Assembly (NCBI GenBank): GCA_965224065.1
Contig: CBDCYF010000005.1
Span: 434,001 to 498,000 of the forward strand
Length of the DNA: 64,000 bases
Direction: 5' to 3'
Source: JAOTZA01 sp965224065
GTDB taxonomy: Bacteria > Acidobacteriota > Thermoanaerobaculia > Multivoradales > JAHEKO01
Part shown: in pieces, positions 47,099 through 56,663 of the stretch
Numbering within the stretch: the stretch's first letter is position 1
Layout of the letters: the number at the start of each line of letters is the position of its first letter
Notes under the pieces: model-generated
The model's database searches: none
What the model was told of the DNA's origin: nothing
The model's input: the letters and a program-made list of their open reading frames with translations, nothing else
Program-made: the position numbers and the translations under genes

Positions 47099-49420
47099 GT
47101 GCCGACTCAAAGACCGGGTGGTGAGTTGCTCCTTGCCGAGCAGCTCCGAAAGCGCCTGACCCGTGCCGGGCGGAAGGGGTTGACCCGGCGGCAGCTTGTG
47201 GCGAGCCTCGACGGTGATAGCGATGACGATGGCAATGGCGATAGCAATAGCGACATCGACGGCGCGCTGGAGACGCTCGCACAGAGCGGCGAGGCGGTCG
47301 AGCACAACCGACGCTGGATCGCCGTGCGGCATACCCCTTGGATCGCCGGAAGGCTCCAGGCGATGACCGGGGGAGACGCCTTGATCCGCACCGGCGAGCG
47401 CGGTGAGCCGGGCTATTTTGTGGCCCATCGCCACTTGAAGGGCGCCCGGGACGGCGACTCGGTTCTCGTCGAACCGCGGCGGCGGCAGCGCTCGCGGCGC
47501 GGACGGCCAGCCCACCATCTTCCGGAGGCCGTGGTGGCCCGAATTCTGGGCCGGCGCGAGCGGATCGTGGGGCGGGTGGCCTGCGACCGTGGCTTCTGCC
47601 GGTTGTTGCCGTTCGACCCCCGGATCAAGCTCGAGATCGAGCTCGACGAGACGGCGCGCAAGCTGGAAGGGCGCTATGTGGTCGCCGCCCTCGAAGAGAC
47701 GCCGGGAAGTCTCTCCTCCCGCGCTCGGGGCCGAGTCGAGGAGATTCTCGGCCGGCTGAGCGAGCCGGGAGTGGACACGAGGGTGGCCGTGCGTCATTTC
47801 GAGATCCCCGAGGACTTTCCTCCGGACGTCCTGCGGGCGGCAAAGCAGCTGCCGCAGGACCCCGACGAGAGGGATTGGTCGGGTCGCGAGGATCTGCGCG
47901 AGTTGGTGACGGTCACCATCGACGGCGAGACGGCCCGGGACTTTGACGACGCGATCAGCGTCGAGCGGTTGCCGGCGGGCGGCTTCCGGCTGGGGGTTCA
48001 TATCGCCGACGTCAGTCACTATGTCGCCGAGGGCAGCCTGCTCGACCTCGAGGCCTACCGGCGAGGAACCAGCGTCTACTTTCCCGAGCGGGCGGTGCCG
48101 ATGCTCCCCGAACGGCTCTCGAACGGCCTCTGCTCGCTGCGCCCCGAAGTCCCGCGGCTGGTGCTGTCGGCCTTTCTGGACATCGACCGGAAGGGCCGGG
48201 TGCGCAAACGGCGCTTTGCCGAAGGCGTCATCCGCAGCCACCGCCGTCTGACCTACGAAGAAGTACGTCGCCTCCTGGAGGAGCCTGCCGAGGACGATCG
48301 GGCGGTCTATGGTGGCGAAGTACTGGATCTTCTCGGCCGCGCGCGCGAACTGATGGCGAAACGCCTCGCCGTGCGCCAGCAGCGGGGCTCGATCGATTTC
48401 GATCTCCCCGAAGGCGACGTGATTCTCGATACCGACGGGGTGATGATCGGCATCCGGCCGGGCGAGCGCACGATCGCCCACCGGATCATCGAAGAGTTCA
48501 TGATCGTGGCCAACGAAGCGGTGGCGACGGAGCTGTACGGGCAAGAGATCGGCGCGATCTATCGAGTGCACGAAGAGCCTGACCGGCAGAGACTCGTCGA
48601 GCTGGCCGAGCTGCTGCGCCCTCTCGGGCTGGATCTAAAGGTGGAGAAGGGGGCCCCAGAGGGGAGCGCCTGCGTTCCTCCGCGAGCGCTCCAGTCGTTG
48701 TTGGCCAGGGTTGAGGGCACCCCGGAGGAGCCGTTTGTCGCCACCCTGGTGCTCCATTCGATGCAACGCGCACGCTATCTCCCCGAGAGCCTCGGCCACT
48801 ACGCCCTGGGCAACGAGCACTACACCCACTTTACGTCTCCCATTCGGCGCTATCCGGACCTGCTGGTGCACCGCCAGCTCAGGAACCTTCTGCGCGGTCG
48901 CGGGGTCGAAGAAGACGTGCGGACCCTCTTGCCCCAGCGGCTGCCGGCGATCGGCGAGCACACCAGCTCGACCGAGCGAAGGGCGGAGCGGGCGGAGCGA
49001 CTGGTCTTGCAGTGGAAGATTCTCCGGCTCCTGGCGGGGCGCGAGGGCGAGACCTTTACCGGACGCGTCACCGGCGTCAAGGATTATGGGTTGTTTGTGC
49101 GCCTGGTCGATTTCTACGCCGACGGCCTGGTGGCGATCGAATCCCTGACCGACGACTTCTACGACTACGAGGCGGAGCGCCACGGTCTTTTCGGCAGGCG
49201 CTCCGGGCGCTCGTTTCGCCTCGCGGACGAGGTGCAGGTCGTGCTCGTCGCCGTGGACATCCACCGCCGGCAGATCGATCTCAAGGTCGAGGGCATGCCC
49301 GAGCCGCCGGAGCGGCCCCACGGCGAGCGGGGACGGCGCGGTCGCCCCCGTTCCAGTCGTTCCGATAGGTCCGGTCGTCCAGGCCGCTCTGGCCGGAGAA
49401 GGAGCCGCCGTGTTCGGTAG
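47099..49420 (+). CDS. rnr: Ribonuclease R
   Basis: A 773-residue 3'-5' exoribonuclease of the RNB family. An N-terminal winged-helix region, cold-shock domains, the RNB catalytic domain (TIDGETARDFDDAISVERL with the metal-binding aspartates, GVHIADVSHYV, YTHFTSPIRRYPDLLVHR) and a C-terminal S1 domain (FTGRVTGVKDYGLFVRL) are followed by a basic Arg/Ser/Gly tail. A low-complexity run at residues 38-55 (DGDSDDDGNGDSNSDIDG) interrupts the first domain. The start is a GTG at 47099 with a weak binding site; the frame is open farther upstream only because it passes through the tRNA. Confidence 0.93.
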   Translation: MPTQRPGGELLLAEQLRKRLTRAGRKGLTRRQLVASLDGDSDDDGNGDSNSDIDGALETLAQSGEAVEHNRRWIAVRHTPWIAGRLQAMTGGDALIRTGERGEPGYFVAHRHLKGARDGDSVLVEPRRRQRSRRGRPAHHLPEAVVARILGRRERIVGRVACDRGFCRLLPFDPRIKLEIELDETARKLEGRYVVAALEETPGSLSSRARGRVEEILGRLSEPGVDTRVAVRHFEIPEDFPPDVLRAAKQLPQDPDERDWSGREDLRELVTVTIDGETARDFDDAISVERLPAGGFRLGVHIADVSHYVAEGSLLDLEAYRRGTSVYFPERAVPMLPERLSNGLCSLRPEVPRLVLSAFLDIDRKGRVRKRRFAEGVIRSHRRLTYEEVRRLLEEPAEDDRAVYGGEVLDLLGRARELMAKRLAVRQQRGSIDFDLPEGDVILDTDGVMIGIRPGERTIAHRIIEEFMIVANEAVATELYGQEIGAIYRVHEEPDRQRLVELAELLRPLGLDLKVEKGAPEGSACVPPRALQSLLARVEGTPEEPFVATLVLHSMQRARYLPESLGHYALGNEHYTHFTSPIRRYPDLLVHRQLRNLLRGRGVEEDVRTLLPQRLPAIGEHTSSTERRAERAERLVLQWKILRLLAGREGETFTGRVTGVKDYGLFVRLVDFYADGLVAIESLTDDFYDYEAERHGLFGRRSGRSFRLADEVQVVLVAVDIHRRQIDLKVEGMPEPPERPHGERGRRGRPRSSRSDRSGRPGRSGRRRSRRVR

Positions 49421-49886
49421 ACTCCACGAGATGCGATACGCGGTGGTGCTCGCTTGCCTGTTGCCCGTTCTCGCGTGCGCGCGGTCGCCTGAACAGCAGG
49501 CCGCCGACCGCGGGGAGATCGAAGAGCTTCTGGCCGAGTACCTGCCCGTTCTGGCGCGCGCCTATTCCGAGCAAAACGCGCTGCTCATCGAGAAATGGGC
49601 GGCTCCAAAAGAGGTGGCGCGGGTCAACCAGTTGATCGAAGAACTGGCCTCGCGGGGCAGCGTTCTCAGGCCGGTCTTTCATCAGGTGACGGTGGAGGAC
49701 GCACAGATCTGGAACAACTCGAACGCGTTTGTCACCACGGTGGAGTCCTGGGACGTCGAACGATTCGCCACCGGGACGGACCGGTCGCTCGGCCGGGAGG
49801 CGGGGCAGACCAATCGGGTCAAATACCAGCTCAAGCGCGAGGACGGTGGCTCGTGGCGGGTCCTCTACCGGACGATCCAGGAGTAG
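49410..49886 (+). CDS. Small lipoprotein of unknown function
   Basis: A 158-residue protein. The N-terminus contains a lipoprotein signal ending LLPVLAC, so it is probably lipid-anchored. The remainder has an amphipathic segment (EIEELLAEYLPVLARAYSEQ) and a beta-rich C-terminus ending WRVLYRTIQE, similar in feel to NTF2/IMS-import-like folds, but no family is assigned. The GTG at 49410 has AAGGAG seven bases upstream and overlaps the rnr stop; the ATG at 49431 is the alternative start. Confidence 0.7.
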   Translation: MFGRLHEMRYAVVLACLLPVLACARSPEQQAADRGEIEELLAEYLPVLARAYSEQNALLIEKWAAPKEVARVNQLIEELASRGSVLRPVFHQVTVEDAQIWNNSNAFVTTVESWDVERFATGTDRSLGREAGQTNRVKYQLKREDGGSWRVLYRTIQE

Positions 49887-49914
49887 AGCGGGAACCGGGA
49901 GCTACCGGTAGCCG

Positions 49915-51246
49915 ATGAGCACGGCCACACCCACGGTCGCCATTGTCGGGCGGCCCAACGTGGGGAAGTCCACCCTGTTCAACCGGCTCGTCGGCCACCG
50001 TCGGTCGATCGTTCACGACCAGCCGGGGGTGACCCGGGATCGGGTGGTGGGCACCGCCCGCCTCGGTGACACAGCCGGCGGCGAAGGGGAGATTCAGCTC
50101 ATCGACACCGGTGGGTTGTTGCTGGGTGAGGACGAGTTGGGTCTCAACGATCAGGTGTTTCTGGCGGTCGAGGAGAGCGACCTGCTGCTATTCGTCGTGG
50201 ATGGCAAATCGGGCCTCGTCCCGGCCGACGAGGAAATCTGGTCCCGGCTGCGGCGCGCCGGCAAACCGACGATCCTGGTGGTCAACAAGAGCGACACGAG
50301 GGCCGCTCAAGAGAGCTTTGGCGAGTTCTTCGGGCTCGGCATCGAACATGCCGCGCTGGTCTCGGCGGAGCACGGCGCCGGGCTCGACCGGCTATACGGT
50401 CTGATGACCGGGATGCTACCGCCGCGGGCCGAATACGAGGAGGCGGAAGGCGAGTCGCGTCTGGCGATCGTGGGACGGCCCAACGTGGGGAAGTCCTCGA
50501 TTCTCAACCGGATCCTCGGCTCGCAGCGGGCCCTGGTCTCGGAAGTCGCGGGTACCACACGAGATCCAATCGATTCCCTCGTCGAGCGCGGTGAGGGGGA
50601 CGACCGTCGGATCTACCGGCTGGTGGACACCGCTGGGATCCGGCGTCGCAGCCGCGCTTCCGGCGCCGCCGAGGAGCTGGCCATCTTGCTGGCACGTCGC
50701 CAGATCGAGCGGGCCCATTGCGCGCTCCTGGTCGTAGACGCTGCCGCCGGGGTGACGGCCGGTGATTCGGCCATCGGCGGACTGGTCCGGGAGCTCCATC
50801 GCGCGGTGGTGGTGCTGGTGAACAAATGGGATCTGCTGGACGACGACCGGCGCCGGAAGCTGGACGATTCCTGGCCGCGGCTCGATGAGCTGCTGTTCTC
50901 ACCCGAGCGGGTCAACATCTCGGCCCGAACCGGCCGCGGGATCGAGAAGATCTTCCCCGCCGTCGAGCGGGCGCTGGCCGGTTTCCGCACGCGACTCGAG
51001 ACCGCCGAGCTCAATCGGCTGGTCGAGCGGGCCCTGGCGCGCCACCATGCGCCGACTCACGGCGGCAAGCCCTGGAAGGTCTACTACGCCACCCAGGTCA
51101 AAACCGCTCCGCCGACCCTCATGTTGTTTGCCAACCGGCTGCTGGACCGCAGCTCGACATACCGTCGGTATCTGGAAAATTTCTTCCGCTCCGAGCTCGG
51201 ACTGCCGGGGGTGCCGATCCGTCTGGTGATCCGCAGAAAGGGTTAG
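49915..51246 (+). CDS. der: Ribosome biogenesis GTPase Der (EngA)
   Basis: A 443-residue protein with two tandem GTPase domains and a C-terminal KH-like domain, needed for 50S assembly. G1 motifs are GRPNVGKST and GRPNVGKSS; G3 DTGG and DTAG; G4 NKSD and NKWD. The KH-like part includes KVYYATQVKTAPPTLMLFAN. The DNA of the two P-loops shares an identical stretch of about 20 bases. It lies 28 bases after the lipoprotein gene and is followed by a long hairpin. Confidence 0.96.
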   Translation: MSTATPTVAIVGRPNVGKSTLFNRLVGHRRSIVHDQPGVTRDRVVGTARLGDTAGGEGEIQLIDTGGLLLGEDELGLNDQVFLAVEESDLLLFVVDGKSGLVPADEEIWSRLRRAGKPTILVVNKSDTRAAQESFGEFFGLGIEHAALVSAEHGAGLDRLYGLMTGMLPPRAEYEEAEGESRLAIVGRPNVGKSSILNRILGSQRALVSEVAGTTRDPIDSLVERGEGDDRRIYRLVDTAGIRRRSRASGAAEELAILLARRQIERAHCALLVVDAAAGVTAGDSAIGGLVRELHRAVVVLVNKWDLLDDDRRRKLDDSWPRLDELLFSPERVNISARTGRGIEKIFPAVERALAGFRTRLETAELNRLVERALARHHAPTHGGKPWKVYYATQVKTAPPTLMLFANRLLDRSSTYRRYLENFFRSELGLPGVPIRLVIRRKG

Positions 51247-51247
51247 C

Positions 51248-51294
51248 CTGACCTTCTCACCGAAAATCTACTACGAAGCCGGTAAGAAGGTCAG
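51248..51294. terminator. Long hairpin between convergent der and the DHOD-like gene
   Basis: CTGACCTTCT (51248-51257) and AGAAGGTCAG (51285-51294) are perfect 10-bp inverted arms around a 27-base loop, filling the gap between two converging genes. There is no long T-run, so terminator activity is inferred from position. Confidence 0.5.
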
Positions 51295-51295
51295 A

Positions 51296-52300
51296 TTAGA
51301 ACCCGAGGCCCCCGAGGCTCTGCAACATTTGCATGTAGTTGGCCCGCTCGAAGGCCGCCGGGTCGGGACACCGTTCGAGGCTCAACGCTCCACGCAGCTC
51401 CTGCAGCGATTCGTACTCGTGCTCTTGCAGCCATTGCTCGAGCTCGCGCCGCACCTGGTCGAGGTGCTCGGGGCCCCACTTGAGGAGGGCGCTGACCATC
51501 TGCACGGCGTCGGCGCCGCACAGCACGGCCTTGATCGCGTCCGCGCCCCGGTGAACACCGCCGGTCACCGCTAGCGACCCGTCGATCCGTCCGTGCAAGA
51601 CGGCCAGCCAGCGCAGGCGCAGCGGCAGCTCCGTGGGGTCAGACAACACCAGGCGCCGGTCGACGTCAATCTCGTCGAGGTCGACGTCGGGTTGATAGAA
51701 GCGGTTGAAGAGGACCAGTCCCGCGGCTCCTGCCTGGTCGAGACGGCGAGCGAAATGAGCCAAAGCAGTGTAGAAGGGCGAGAGCTTGACGGCCACTGGA
51801 ATCGAGATCCGACTCCGCACCTCTTCGACCATCCGAAGAACCTGCCGCTCCAGCAGCTCGGAGGTGGCTGCCGGATCGGTCGCGACGTGGTAGATGTTGA
51901 GCTCGAGGGCGTCCGCTCCGGCGCTCTCAATGGCCCCGGCGTAGTCGAGCCATCGGCCCGCGTCCGTGCCGTTGAGCGACCCGATGACAGGGACGCTCAC
52001 TGCTTCCCGCACCAGCCGGAGCTGTTCCAGGTATTCCTCCGGTCCGAGCGCAAACTCATCGACCTCGGGCAAGAAGCTGCCCGCCTCGGAGAAGCTGTTC
52101 TGGGGCGTCTCTAGAGCCGACAGGACACCGAGCTGCTCCCGCTCGATCTGCTCCTCAAAGAGTGAGTGCATGACGATGGCGGCCGCGCCGGCGTCTTCGA
52201 GCCGCCGGACGGTGTCCAGATCGTCGACCATGGGGGAGGCGCCCGGCATAAAGGGGTGAGGGAGATCGAGTCCGAGGTAACGGGTCGATAGATTCATCAC
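51296..52300 (-). CDS. Dihydroorotate dehydrogenase-like flavoprotein (PFOR-associated)
   Basis: A 334-residue TIM-barrel protein of the dihydroorotate dehydrogenase-like family: STRYLGLDLPHPFMPGASPM, VIGSLNGTDAGRWLDYAGAIE, LELNIYHVATDP, VAVKLSPFY, LVLFNRFYQPD and VTGGVHRGADAIKAVLCGADAVQM. It is not a typical PyrD; genes like it frequently accompany pyruvate:ferredoxin oxidoreductase, as here, where it begins about a dozen bases after nifJ ends. A role in redox or pyrimidine metabolism is open. GTG (52300) follows GGAGG with good spacing; the ATG next to it is equally possible. Confidence 0.85.
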   Translation of the reverse strand: MMNLSTRYLGLDLPHPFMPGASPMVDDLDTVRRLEDAGAAAIVMHSLFEEQIEREQLGVLSALETPQNSFSEAGSFLPEVDEFALGPEEYLEQLRLVREAVSVPVIGSLNGTDAGRWLDYAGAIESAGADALELNIYHVATDPAATSELLERQVLRMVEEVRSRISIPVAVKLSPFYTALAHFARRLDQAGAAGLVLFNRFYQPDVDLDEIDVDRRLVLSDPTELPLRLRWLAVLHGRIDGSLAVTGGVHRGADAIKAVLCGADAVQMVSALLKWGPEHLDQVRRELEQWLQEHEYESLQELRGALSLERCPDPAAFERANYMQMLQSLGGLGF

Positions 52301-52311
52301 AGAGCTCCCTC

Positions 52312-55300
52312 CTACTTGCTCGTCACGGTCGTGGTGATTCCCGCCAACTGACTGTAGATCGCGTATTTCTGCTCTGCGGCTCTTTGGGCCTCGGCCATCA
52401 AGCGCCGGAACCGCTGCCGGTCAAGCTTTTCGACCATCCGAAACCGGGTCTCGCCTGCCGTGAAGTCCGATACCGGTGCTCGCGGCGGTGGAGAGTCCAG
52501 CTTGAGCGGTGGCTGGCCGGAAGCCCCGCGCCGGGGGTCGAATCGGTAGAGCGGCCACAGACCAGCCGCCACCAACTTCTTCTGCTGTTCGACGTTGAAG
52601 GACAGATCGTAGCCGTGAGCGATACACGGGCTGTACGCGATGATCAGCGACGGGCCGTCGTAGGCCTCGGCTTCGCGCAGTGCCTCGACGGTATGGTTCA
52701 TCTTGGCGCCAAAGGCCACCTGTGCGACATAGACGTGACCGTAGCTCATCGCTTCGAGGCCGAGGTCCTTTTTGGGGACCTCCTTGCCCAAGACCGCAAA
52801 CTTGGCCGCCGCGCCCAGCGGGGTGGCCTTGGATTGCTGGCCGCCGGTGTTGGAGTAGACCTCGGTGTCCAGGACCAGGACATTGACGTTATGGCGCATC
52901 GACAGCACGTGGTCCAGCCCTCCATAGCCGATGTCGTATGCCCAACCGTCACCACCCACCAACCACACGCTCTTGTCGACCAGATGGTCCGCCAGCGCGC
53001 CGAGGCGTTGAGCCGGCTCGCCGTCCAACTGTCCCAACCGGCGACGCAGCTCGGCGATCCGCGTTCGCTGGATCCCGATGCTCCCTGGCGTGCTCTGGTC
53101 GGCGCCGAGGATGCCCGCCGCCAAGTCGGCGCCCGAGCTCCCGTTTTGGAGACGAGGCGCGACGGCGTGCAGAAGTCGAGATGCCTGCCGCCGCTGCTGA
53201 TCGATCGCCAACCGGAATCCGAGCCCGAACTCCGCGTTGTCTTCGAAGAGAGAATTGGACCACGCCGGTCCACGCCCCTCGGCGTCAGTAGTGTAGGGAG
53301 TCGTCGGCAGGTTGCCGCCGTAGATAGAGGAGCACCCGGTGGCATTGGCGATCAGCAGCCGGTCGCCAAAAAGTTGGGTCAGGAGCTTGATGTAAGGCGT
53401 CTCGCCACAGCCGGCGCACGCCCCGGAGTATTCGAACAGGGGCCGGAGAAACTGTGAGCTCTTGGCGTCGAGACGCTGCAGTTGATCCGGATCGATCTCC
53501 GGGAGCGAGAGAAAGATCTCGTAGCGCTCGATCTCGCGGTCGCGAACCGGGTCCAAGGGAGACATGTTGATGGCTTTTCGACGGGGGTGGGCCTTGTCCT
53601 TGGCGGGGCAGATCTCCACACATAGCCGGCAGCCCGTACAGTCCTCGGGGGCTACTTGAAGGGAATAGAGAAGACCGGAGAGGTCTTTGGCGCGGTAATC
53701 GGTCGACGGGAGACGATCCCGCCGGCTTTTCTCCAGCCCGTCAAACGCCGCGGGCTCATAGGCCTTGGAGCGGATCGCGGCGTGTGGGCAGACGAACGCG
53801 CATTGGTTGCATTGGATGCAAATTTCCGGCTCCCAGAGCGGCACTTCTTTCGCGATCGCTCTCTTTTCCCACTGGGACGTGCCGGTGGGCCAGGTGCCAT
53901 CGACCGGAAATGCGCTCACCGGCAAGTGGTCTCCCTTGCCGGAAAGCAGAATGGCGGTAACCCGTTGAACAAACTCGGGTGCCTCGCTCGGGACGACCGG
54001 CGGCAGGAATCGCTCGGCGGTTGCGCTGCTGGGGATCTCCACTTGCGAGAGTCCCCCCAGCGCGGCGTCCACGGCGGCGAAGTTCCGTTCCACCAGCAGC
54101 GGCCCGCGCTTGCCGTAGGTCTTTTTGATCGCTTCTTTGATCCGCCGCACCGCTTCATCCGTCGGGAGGATCCCGGCGAGCGAAAAGAAGCAGGTCTGCA
54201 TGACGGTGTTGATACGCGGCCCCACACCGGCCTCGCGCGCGACCTTGTACGCATCGATGGCCCACAACTCGATCCGCTTCCGGATCATGCCCTCCTGCAC
54301 CTCCCGCGGGAGGTGGTCCCATACTTCCTGGGGGCTGAACTGCGAGTTCAGGAGGACCGTGGCCCCCGGCGCGGCGCGCTCGATCACGTCCACACGCTCG
54401 ACAAACTGGAACTGGTGGCAACCGACAAAATTCGCCTGTCGAACCAGATAAGTCGAGCGGATCGGCCCGGGGCCGAAACGAAGATGGGAGACCGTTACCG
54501 CGCCGGCTTTCTTCGAGTCGTACACGAAGTAGCCTTGTACTGCGTGATCGGTGGCTTCGCCGATGATCTTGATCGAGTTTTTGTTGGCGCTGACCGTGCC
54601 GTCCGAGCCCAGGCCGTAAAAGACCGCGCCATAGCGCTCGGGTAGGACAGGTGCTCGGACCTCGGAGCGGTCCACTTCCAGCGAGCCGCCCAGGACGTCG
54701 TCGACGATGCCGACCGTGAACCGGTTGCGGGGCTGAGCGGCGGCGAGCTCGCGAAAAACGCTCGTCACACAGGCCGGGTCGAACTCCTTCGAAGACAAGC
54801 CGTAGCGGCCGGCGATGACGCGAACCCGCCGGTCCGGCGGGCCGATGTCCGACGCTTGCATCTGCGCCAGAGCCGTAACGACGTCGAGGTGGAGGGGATC
54901 GCCGGGGGCGCCGGGCTCCTTGGTCCGGTCGAGCACAGCGAGACTCGTCACCGACCGGGGTAGGGCGGCGGCGAAGGCCTCGATGGAGAAGGGACGAAAG
55001 AGGCGTACTTTGATCACGCCGACCGGCTCGCCGCGCTCGACCATCTCGTCCACGCTCTCGTGAACCGCCTCGGCGCCCGAGCCCATCATCACCACCACGC
55101 GCTCGGCCTCAGGGTGCCCGTGGTAGTCGAATAGCCGGTATCGACGCCCGGTGAGCTTTTTGAGCTCCCGCATCTTCCCGGCCACAACGCCGGAACATTC
55201 GCGATAGAAGCTCTCTGCCGCCTCACGCGCCTGAAAGAAGGTGTCCGGGTTCTGGGCGGTGCCTCGCAGAACCGGCCGATCGGGGGTCAGAGATCTCTCG

Positions 55301-55920
55301 CGATGGCTGAGAACGGCTTCGTGGCTCACCAGCTCCGCGAGCAATTCGTCGCTCAACGGCTCGATCTTGGCGATCTCGTGGGAGGTGCGAAAGCCGTCAA
55401 AGAAATGCAAGAACGGGATGCGGCTCTCGAGCGTCGAGGCGTGGCTGATGGCGGCGAAGTCGTGCGCTTCCTGAACGGATCCGGCGGCCAGCAAGGCGTA
55501 ACCGGTCTGGCGCGCCGCCATTACGTCCGAGTGGTCTCCAAAGATCGACAATGCATGTGTCGCCAGAGTCCGCGCCGCAACATGGATCACCGAAGGAGTG
55601 AGCTCGCCGGCGATCTTGTACAGGTTTGGGAGCATCAGCAATAGACCTTGCGATGCGGTAAACGTCGTGGCGAGCGAGCCGGCCTGAAGGGCCCCATGAA
55701 TCGCGCCGGCCGCCCCACCCTCGGACTGCATCTCGACGACTGTCGGCACGTCCCCCCAGATGTTGGTGCGACCGCTCGCGGCCCAGGCGTCGGCGAGCTC
55801 TCCCATCGGAGAAGCTGGGGTGATCGGATAAATCGCGATCACCTCGCTGGTCCGGTAGGCCACCGAGGCCGCTGCCTCGTTGCCGTCGACCGTGATGAAA
55901 GGCTGGGATGTTCCCGTCAC
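52312..55920 (-). CDS. nifJ: Pyruvate:ferredoxin (flavodoxin) oxidoreductase
   Basis: A single-chain PFOR of about 1200 residues that converts pyruvate and CoA to acetyl-CoA, CO2 and reduced ferredoxin. In order: ITVDGNEAAASVAYRTSEV and AIYPITPASPMGE (pyrimidine domain), the gamma domain (FYGLGSDGTVSANKNSIKII), two 4Fe-4S clusters (CIQCNQCAFVCPHAA; CTGCRLCVEICPAKD), CAGCGETPY and the TPP site GGDGWAYDIGYGGLDHVL. A GTG at 55920 matches where family members begin; the frame is open to 56010. Oxygen-sensitive PFOR beside a full respiratory complex I suggests facultative or low-oxygen life. Confidence 0.95.
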   Translation of the reverse strand: MTGTSQPFITVDGNEAAASVAYRTSEVIAIYPITPASPMGELADAWAASGRTNIWGDVPTVVEMQSEGGAAGAIHGALQAGSLATTFTASQGLLLMLPNLYKIAGELTPSVIHVAARTLATHALSIFGDHSDVMAARQTGYALLAAGSVQEAHDFAAISHASTLESRIPFLHFFDGFRTSHEIAKIEPLSDELLAELVSHEAVLSHRERSLTPDRPVLRGTAQNPDTFFQAREAAESFYRECSGVVAGKMRELKKLTGRRYRLFDYHGHPEAERVVVMMGSGAEAVHESVDEMVERGEPVGVIKVRLFRPFSIEAFAAALPRSVTSLAVLDRTKEPGAPGDPLHLDVVTALAQMQASDIGPPDRRVRVIAGRYGLSSKEFDPACVTSVFRELAAAQPRNRFTVGIVDDVLGGSLEVDRSEVRAPVLPERYGAVFYGLGSDGTVSANKNSIKIIGEATDHAVQGYFVYDSKKAGAVTVSHLRFGPGPIRSTYLVRQANFVGCHQFQFVERVDVIERAAPGATVLLNSQFSPQEVWDHLPREVQEGMIRKRIELWAIDAYKVAREAGVGPRINTVMQTCFFSLAGILPTDEAVRRIKEAIKKTYGKRGPLLVERNFAAVDAALGGLSQVEIPSSATAERFLPPVVPSEAPEFVQRVTAILLSGKGDHLPVSAFPVDGTWPTGTSQWEKRAIAKEVPLWEPEICIQCNQCAFVCPHAAIRSKAYEPAAFDGLEKSRRDRLPSTDYRAKDLSGLLYSLQVAPEDCTGCRLCVEICPAKDKAHPRRKAINMSPLDPVRDREIERYEIFLSLPEIDPDQLQRLDAKSSQFLRPLFEYSGACAGCGETPYIKLLTQLFGDRLLIANATGCSSIYGGNLPTTPYTTDAEGRGPAWSNSLFEDNAEFGLGFRLAIDQQRRQASRLLHAVAPRLQNGSSGADLAAGILGADQSTPGSIGIQRTRIAELRRRLGQLDGEPAQRLGALADHLVDKSVWLVGGDGWAYDIGYGGLDHVLSMRHNVNVLVLDTEVYSNTGGQQSKATPLGAAAKFAVLGKEVPKKDLGLEAMSYGHVYVAQVAFGAKMNHTVEALREAEAYDGPSLIIAYSPCIAHGYDLSFNVEQQKKLVAAGLWPLYRFDPRRGASGQPPLKLDSPPPRAPVSDFTAGETRFRMVEKLDRQRFRRLMAEAQRAAEQKYAIYSQLAGITTTVTSK

Positions 55921-56124
55921 GCGTGCCCCGGAACGGATTGCGACTGCGTTTCGATCCGCTGCCGATGTGTTCAACGGAATTCGAGCACCAGACCTTCTCC
56001 TGCGCGCCACCCGCGTGGGTGGGTGCCGGGCCGCCCCCGGGGCGGTATCGGGGCGCCGATAAGCCGTGTATCAATGGACCAACCGACCGAGCCCGGCGGC
56101 GGGCCCTCACTACAGGAGGCCGAG

Positions 56125-56601
56125 ATGAAACAACTCACCGCTCGAGACGTCATGAGCACCGGTATCCAGGTGCTCACGACCGCCATGACCGTTCGCGAGG
56201 CGGCGACGTTCCTGGTTGACCACGAGATCAGCGGGGCTCCCGTCGAGGACAGTCGCGGTGAGCTGGTCGGCGTGCTTTCGATGACCGACATCGCACGCTC
56301 GACGTCCGAGGGTGGCAGTGGCTTGGGTGCTCGAGATCATGCTTTCTACAACAGCCGCTGGGAGGAGGTCGTTAGCCAAGAAGACCTGGGAGATCTGCAT
56401 TTCGCGGACGACAGCCTGCAGGTGGCCGACGTTATGACGCCGATTGTTCTTGCGGTCGACGGCGGCGTCCCCGTACGCGAGGTCGCACGATCCATGCTCG
56501 ACGGCCACGTGCATCGTCTTCTGGTGACGGACGCAAAGAAGGTCATTGGGATCATCACTACTTCGGATCTGCTGGATTTGTTGATCAACCAGCAGCCTTG
56601 A
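56125..56601 (+). CDS. CBS-domain pair protein
   Basis: A 158-residue protein made of two CBS domains (ARDVMSTGIQVLTTAMTVREAATFLVDHEISGAPV...; VADVMTPIVLAVDGGVPVREVARSMLDGHVHRLLVTD). Such pairs bind adenosine nucleotides and act as energy sensors. It is transcribed away from nifJ, starting 204 bases from it, and may sense AMP/ATP in connection with central metabolism; this is inference. The ATG at 56125 follows a consensus AGGAGG. An upstream in-frame ATG near 56074 is less likely. Confidence 0.88.
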   Translation: MKQLTARDVMSTGIQVLTTAMTVREAATFLVDHEISGAPVEDSRGELVGVLSMTDIARSTSEGGSGLGARDHAFYNSRWEEVVSQEDLGDLHFADDSLQVADVMTPIVLAVDGGVPVREVARSMLDGHVHRLLVTDAKKVIGIITTSDLLDLLINQQP

Positions 56602-56663
56602 CAGGGAGCTCCCACGCGGAGCATCCTCTCGTTGTCCGGAGAGCTTCGATCAGCGGAGGTGAA

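Noticed and set aside
55921..56010. N-terminal extension of PFOR.
   Set aside because: The extra 30 residues precede the normal family start and lack a good binding site in frame.
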